Origin: Betaproteobacteria bacterium | GTDB lineage: Bacteria; Pseudomonadota; Gammaproteobacteria; Burkholderiales; UBA9220 | Length of the DNA: 9,733 nt | Direction of reading: 5' to 3' | NCBI GenBank assembly: GCA_003519965.1 | Contig: DOVS01000054.1 | Coordinates: forward strand, 1-9,733 | Shown here: positions 6,440 to 9,733 of the stretch, piece by piece | Numbering within the stretch: the stretch's first letter is position 1 | Layout: the number at the start of each line of letters is the position of its first letter | Position numbers and translations under genes: made by a program | Notes under the pieces: model-generated | Seen by the model: the letters and a program-made list of their open reading frames with translations, nothing else | What the model was told of the DNA's origin: nothing | The model's database searches: none

Positions 6440-7062
6440 TCGTTCCGTCCCATTATCACGAGATGCCGCTCTGCTTCGAGCCCCGGGATTTTCAGCGAAA
6501 TAACCCGATCAACGACAATATTAGCCGGTAGGCTTTCCAATTCGTCATAAGGATACACTCCTTTCATGGCGATTAAGCGGCCATCCGCTGCGCATAAGTG
6601 TCCGGCTAATTCGACAAATTCGGCAAGCGCTGAAAATGCCCGGGAAATAACCATGGAAAACTTTTTCTGGGGATTGAACGCTTCCACGTGCTCTACGATC
6701 ACTTGAGCATTGGTTAGCTTGAGTTCAATACACGCCTGGGTTAGAAACGCCGCTTTTTTATGATTACTTTCCACTAGCGTCATTGACCAATCGGGCCGAG
6801 CTAATGCAAGCGGAATTCCTGGCAGTCCCGCACCGCTGCCAATATCGGCGATCGCGTCTCCCGACAAATAGGGAACGACCGCCAGAGAATCCAGCAGGTG
6901 ATGCGTCAACATCTTTCGCGGCTCGCGAATAGCGGTCAAATTATAAACCTTATTCCATTTATGCAGCAGCGAGAGATATTGCAATAACCTGAGCCGCGCC
7001 TCCGCATCCACTGCGATATTCAACGCCGCGATTCCCTGGGAAAGTTCTTGTTCCAACGTCAC
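6427..7062 (-). CDS. rsmG: 16S rRNA (guanine527-N7)-methyltransferase RsmG
   Basis: RsmG (GidB) uses S-adenosylmethionine to methylate N7 of G527 in 16S rRNA; in other bacteria its loss gives low-level streptomycin resistance. The 211-residue product has the family signatures [13 protein letters not shown] (35-47) and HLLDSL. The SAM-binding [17 protein letters not shown] is at 71-87, and [14 protein letters not shown] follows. The start is a GTG at 7062 whose last two bases begin the TGA of mnmG (four-base overlap), a typical coupled junction that supports this start. Length is normal. Confidence 0.97.
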   Translation of the reverse strand: MTLEQELSQGIAALNIAVDAEARLRLLQYLSLLHKWNKVYNLTAIREPRKMLTHHLLDSLAVVPYLSGDAIADIGSGAGLPGIPLALARPDWSMTLVESNHKKAAFLTQACIELKLTNAQVIVEHVEAFNPQKKFSMVISRAFSALAEFVELAGHLCAADGRLIAMKGVYPYDELESLPANIVVDRVISLKIPGLEAERHLVIMGRNEWQK

Positions 7063-8948
7063 GCGCTTTTTTCCCTTGTCTCTAGCCCTCGCCGTTTTAA
7101 ATAAACGAGTAAAAGCGAAATCGCCGCCGGCGTCATCCCGGAAATGCGCGCGGCCTGCCCCAATGTTTCCGGTTTATGTTGACTAAGTTTTTGCTGCGCC
7201 TCGGTCGATAATCCACGAACCTGCCGATAATCAATGTCCTCGGGTAAGCGTAGCGTTTCAACGTGGCGGTGACGCGTAATTTCCTCTTGCTGACGATCGA
7301 TGTATCCTTGATATTTCGCCTGAATCTCCACCTGTTCCCGAACTTGTGCGTCGGCAACGCCCGCGTCGAAGAGCGCCATCAACCGATCATAGCTAACTTC
7401 CGGCCGGCGCAATAGATCGTAAAGAGGGTATTCCCGCGCCAAGGGTTTTCCGAATAGCGATGTGGCGGCTTCCGCGTCGATCTCTCTCGGCCCAGCCCAT
7501 TGAGTACGCAATCGCTCCTGTTCCTTAAGAATCGCTTCCTGTTTTATCGCAAAGCGCCGCCAGCGATCTTCTCCAACCACCCCAAGCGCACGCCCTTGCT
7601 CGGTAAGCCGCAAATCGGCGTTATCTTCCCGCAACGACAAGCGGTATTCCGCCCGGCTGGTGAACATGCGATAAGGTTCGGTCACGCCACGGGTCACGAG
7701 ATCGTCCACCATGACGCCCAAATACGCCTGATCGCGCGATGGACACCACGCGTCTTTTCCCTGAACCCGCAAGGCGGCGTTTATTCCCGCCAACAGACCC
7801 TGAGCGGCCGCTTCTTCGTAACCCGTCGTTCCGTTAATTTGTCCAGCGAAAAATAATCCCTTAATTCCCTTGGTCTCGAGAGAAGATTTCAGCCCTCTCG
7901 GATCAAAAAAATCATATTCGATCGCATAGCCGGGCCGGGTAATATGCGCATGCTCAAATCCCCTAATCGATCTAACCAAGTTGATTTGAATATCGAAGGG
8001 AAGGCTCGTTGAAATTCCATTGGGGTAAATTTCGCTCGTCTGCAACCCTTCCGGCTCGACGAAAATTTGATGAGACGTTTTTTCCGCGAAACGAACGACC
8101 TTATCCTCGATCGAAGGACAATAGCGCGGCCCAACACCTTCAATGACTCCAGAAAATAACGGGGAGCGATCCAGGGCGGCGCGAATAATGTGATGCGTCG
8201 TTTCCGACGTGTGGGTTATCCAGCACGATACCTGCCGTGGGTGCTGTGTCGCCGCGCCAAGAAATGAAAAGACCGGGGCCGGCCGATCCCCCGGTTGTTC
8301 GGCAAGGTGCTTAAAATTAATGGTTTTCCCATCGATGCGCGGCGGCGTCCCCGTTTTTAAGCGCCCGACAGGCAATGCTAACGCTCGCAGGCGATGCGCG
8401 AGACGGATGGACGGCGGATCTCCCATTCGCCCGGCTTGAAAATTATTCAGGCCAACATGAATAATGCCGTCCAGGAAAGTTCCAGAAGTCAGAATAACGC
8501 TCTTTCCCCGGATAGCCACGTCTAAATGGCCGACAATTCCCGTTACGCGGTCTCCCTCGACGCGAATATCCTCCACCGCTAACTGCAACAAGGTCAAATT
8601 TTCCTGGGACTCCAGTTTGCTGCGGATTGCTTGCTTGTATAACGCTCTATCCGCTTGCGCGCGCGTTGCACGGACCGCAGGGCCTTTACTGGAATTCAGT
8701 ATACGGAAGTGAATCCCCGCTTTATCCGCCGCGGCCGCCATTACGCCGTCCAAGGCGTCAATTTCCTTGACCAAATGTCCTTTGCCAATACCCCCGATTG
8801 CCGGATTACACGACATCTGCCCCAGCGTTTCAATATTATGCGTGACAAGAAGCGTCGCGCGCCCCATGCGGGCGCTCGCCAGCGCGGCTTCTGTTCCAGC
8901 ATGACCGCCGCCGACGACGATCACATCGTATTCTCTCGGGTAATGCAT
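7059..8948 (-). CDS. mnmG: tRNA uridine-5-carboxymethylaminomethyl(34) synthesis enzyme MnmG
   Basis: MnmG (GidA) is the FAD-binding partner of MnmE. Together they add the aminomethyl or carboxymethylaminomethyl group to wobble U34 of a subset of tRNAs, using methylene-tetrahydrofolate. The 629-residue protein has the FAD motif [14 protein letters not shown] (11-24). The catalytic Cys 47 is in [12 protein letters not shown], and TSGTFLDG is at 154-161. The second catalytic Cys, C277, is in CPSIEDK, and both have the same numbers as in E. coli. The C-terminal part contains [11 protein letters not shown] and ends in the helical tRNA/MnmE-binding region. The ATG at 8948 gives the standard N-terminus; its ribosome site is weak. 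The mnmE gene ends 114 bp upstream, and a parS site sits in that gap. Confidence 0.98.
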   Translation of the reverse strand: MHYPREYDVIVVGGGHAGTEAALASARMGRATLLVTHNIETLGQMSCNPAIGGIGKGHLVKEIDALDGVMAAAADKAGIHFRILNSSKGPAVRATRAQADRALYKQAIRSKLESQENLTLLQLAVEDIRVEGDRVTGIVGHLDVAIRGKSVILTSGTFLDGIIHVGLNNFQAGRMGDPPSIRLAHRLRALALPVGRLKTGTPPRIDGKTINFKHLAEQPGDRPAPVFSFLGAATQHPRQVSCWITHTSETTHHIIRAALDRSPLFSGVIEGVGPRYCPSIEDKVVRFAEKTSHQIFVEPEGLQTSEIYPNGISTSLPFDIQINLVRSIRGFEHAHITRPGYAIEYDFFDPRGLKSSLETKGIKGLFFAGQINGTTGYEEAAAQGLLAGINAALRVQGKDAWCPSRDQAYLGVMVDDLVTRGVTEPYRMFTSRAEYRLSLREDNADLRLTEQGRALGVVGEDRWRRFAIKQEAILKEQERLRTQWAGPREIDAEAATSLFGKPLAREYPLYDLLRRPEVSYDRLMALFDAGVADAQVREQVEIQAKYQGYIDRQQEEITRHRHVETLRLPEDIDYRQVRGLSTEAQQKLSQHKPETLGQAARISGMTPAAISLLLVYLKRRGLETREKSA

Positions 8949-8979
8949 CTTTACATTTCTTTAGCGCGCAAGGGACTTA

Positions 8980-8985
8980 ATAATA
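8980..8985 (-). promoter_or_regulatory. Possible -10 box of an mnmG promoter
   Basis: On the minus strand TATTAT matches five of six bases of the -10 consensus in a T-rich stretch 32 bases before the mnmG start. The best -35 at 17-base spacing (TTTCCT) is poor. If this is real, the parS site lies just upstream of the promoter. Confidence 0.25.
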
Positions 8986-9022
8986 AGCAAACTAAACCAA
9001 ATAGGAAACAACAACAGTGAAA

Positions 9023-9038
9023 TGTTCCACGTGGAACA
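9023..9038. promoter_or_regulatory. parS: parS centromere site for ParB
   Basis: TGTTCCACGTGGAACA is a perfect 16-bp palindrome and matches the parS consensus of chromosomal ParB proteins in proteobacteria. It is the only full match I found in the window. It lies in the mnmE-mnmG gap about 3.4 kb from parB. ParB nucleates here and spreads outwards, and the site marks the origin-proximal region. Confidence 0.92.
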
Positions 9039-9040
9039 AA

Positions 9041-9056
9041 GAAAACGGCCATGCCG
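9041..9056 (-). terminator. Weak terminator-like hairpin after mnmE
   Basis: On the minus strand CGGC, a three-base loop and GCCG (9056-9046) are followed by TTTTC, seven bases after the mnmE stop. The four-pair stem is short, so it may only weaken transcription from mnmE into mnmG. It ends two bases before parS. Confidence 0.3.
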
Positions 9057-9062
9057 CCCGCA

Positions 9063-9733
9063 TTACTTACCAATGCAAAAGCGGGAAAAAATTTCTCCAA
9101 GCAGGTCATCTGCGGTAAACGCACCAGTAATCTGATTCAGTGCATTTTGCGCATGCCTAAGCTCCTCCGCAAAAAACTCCCACTGTGGTAAAATATTTCT
9201 TGCTCGTTGCAAATAGTCATGCGCTTCGGTTAACGCCAGCAAATGCCGTTCACGGGCAATAAAAACGCCTTCTCCCGAAGGCTTCCACCCCACGATATCA
9301 AGCAACCCCTGACGCAGCAACGCAATCCCTTCACCAGTTTTAGCCGAAAGATAAATATTGAGAGATTCATCGGTTTTATCTATTTTTGGCGCTAATCCGA
9401 CCACATCTATTTTATTAAAGACGCGAATCAATTTAAGCTTTTCGGGAAGCCGTTTTAAAATTTCCCGATCGCCCTCTCCCGCTCCTTGCGTAATATCCAT
9501 TAACAACAAACCAACATCGGCTTTTTCTATGGCGCGCCACGCGCGTGCAATTCCTATTTTCTCAACTTCATCCTGTGCATCCCGCAATCCCGCGGTATCA
9601 ATAATGTGTACCGGCACGCCATTAATTTGAATAGGTTGCTGGATCGTATCGCGAGTCGTCCCCGCAACGTCGGTCACAATCGCAATTTCTTCTCCGGCCA
9701 GCCGATTCAATAAACTTGATTTTCCTACGTTGG
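9063..9733 (-). CDS. mnmE: tRNA modification GTPase MnmE, C-terminal part (start outside window)
   Basis: MnmE is the GTPase partner of MnmG in U34 tRNA modification. The N-terminal folate-binding domain lies beyond the right edge; the window begins inside the P loop, readable as [11 protein letters not shown] at 9731-9699. The remaining GTPase motifs follow in order: GTTRDTI (switch, G2), DTAGLRD (G3), NKID (G4) and SAKTGEG (G5). The helical domain follows, ending in the invariant FCIGK, whose Cys is essential for modification in E. coli. About 223 residues are present, close to half of the usual 450. The reading is open to the window edge, so the first ATG/TTG codons inside the window are not the start. 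It ends in TAA at 9065-9063. Confidence 0.97.
   Translation of the reverse strand, partial: NVGKSSLLNRLAGEEIAIVTDVAGTTRDTIQQPIQINGVPVHIIDTAGLRDAQDEVEKIGIARAWRAIEKADVGLLLMDITQGAGEGDREILKRLPEKLKLIRVFNKIDVVGLAPKIDKTDESLNIYLSAKTGEGIALLRQGLLDIVGWKPSGEGVFIARERHLLALTEAHDYLQRARNILPQWEFFAEELRHAQNALNQITGAFTADDLLGEIFSRFCIGK

Noticed and set aside
6682..6690. CACGTG core in rsmG resembling a second parS
   Set aside because: Only the left half matches parS; the right half (CTCTAC) has lost the palindrome.
8216..8224. DnaA-box-like TTATCCAGC inside mnmG
   Set aside because: It differs at two positions from the consensus, is alone, and lies inside a coding sequence; there is no cluster or AT-rich element to suggest an origin.

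Overview
The window looks like chromosomal DNA of a proteobacterium. The right-hand two thirds carries the conserved block mnmE-mnmG-rsmG-parA-parB, which in Beta- and Gammaproteobacteria normally lies close to the replication origin. It also has a DUF484-xerC pair typical of the same two classes. The wording of ParA, the nitrilase remnant and the general gene set lean towards Betaproteobacteria or a closely related lineage. That lean is impression, not a test. Base composition is balanced, with no obvious shift between core genes and flanks.

Layout. Positions 1-1708 hold three minus-strand genes that are all broken: a carbon-nitrogen hydrolase (nitrilase family) with two frameshifts that runs off the left edge, a small secreted protein with about three frameshifts, and an unrecognised protein of about 110-150 residues with an in-frame TGA and a probable frameshift. 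A plausible promoter and a perfect 16-bp palindrome survive upstream of the last one. Positions 1861-2154 hold nothing I can identify. Positions 2155-3765 carry a plus-strand promoter, the DUF484 gene and xerC. Positions 3766-3990 are intergenic, with an 11-bp tandem repeat, before a periplasmic alpha-carbonic anhydrase (3991-4734). A hairpin in the convergent gap 4735-4798 separates this from the minus-strand block.

The minus-strand block reads mnmE (partial, 3' part), mnmG, rsmG, parA, parB from right to left. mnmG-rsmG and rsmG-parA overlap and parA-parB are 18 bp apart, so these four look like one transcription unit. MnmE and MnmG together modify the wobble uridine of certain tRNAs, and RsmG methylates 16S rRNA. 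ParA and ParB segregate the chromosome origin, and a perfect parS palindrome for ParB lies in the mnmE-mnmG gap at 9023-9038.

I do not see a convincing new biological system. The points most worth a second look are the parS site placed in the mnmG leader, the run of three pseudogenes next to intact core genes, the period-11 direct repeat before the carbonic anhydrase gene, and the absence of the atp operon after parB.
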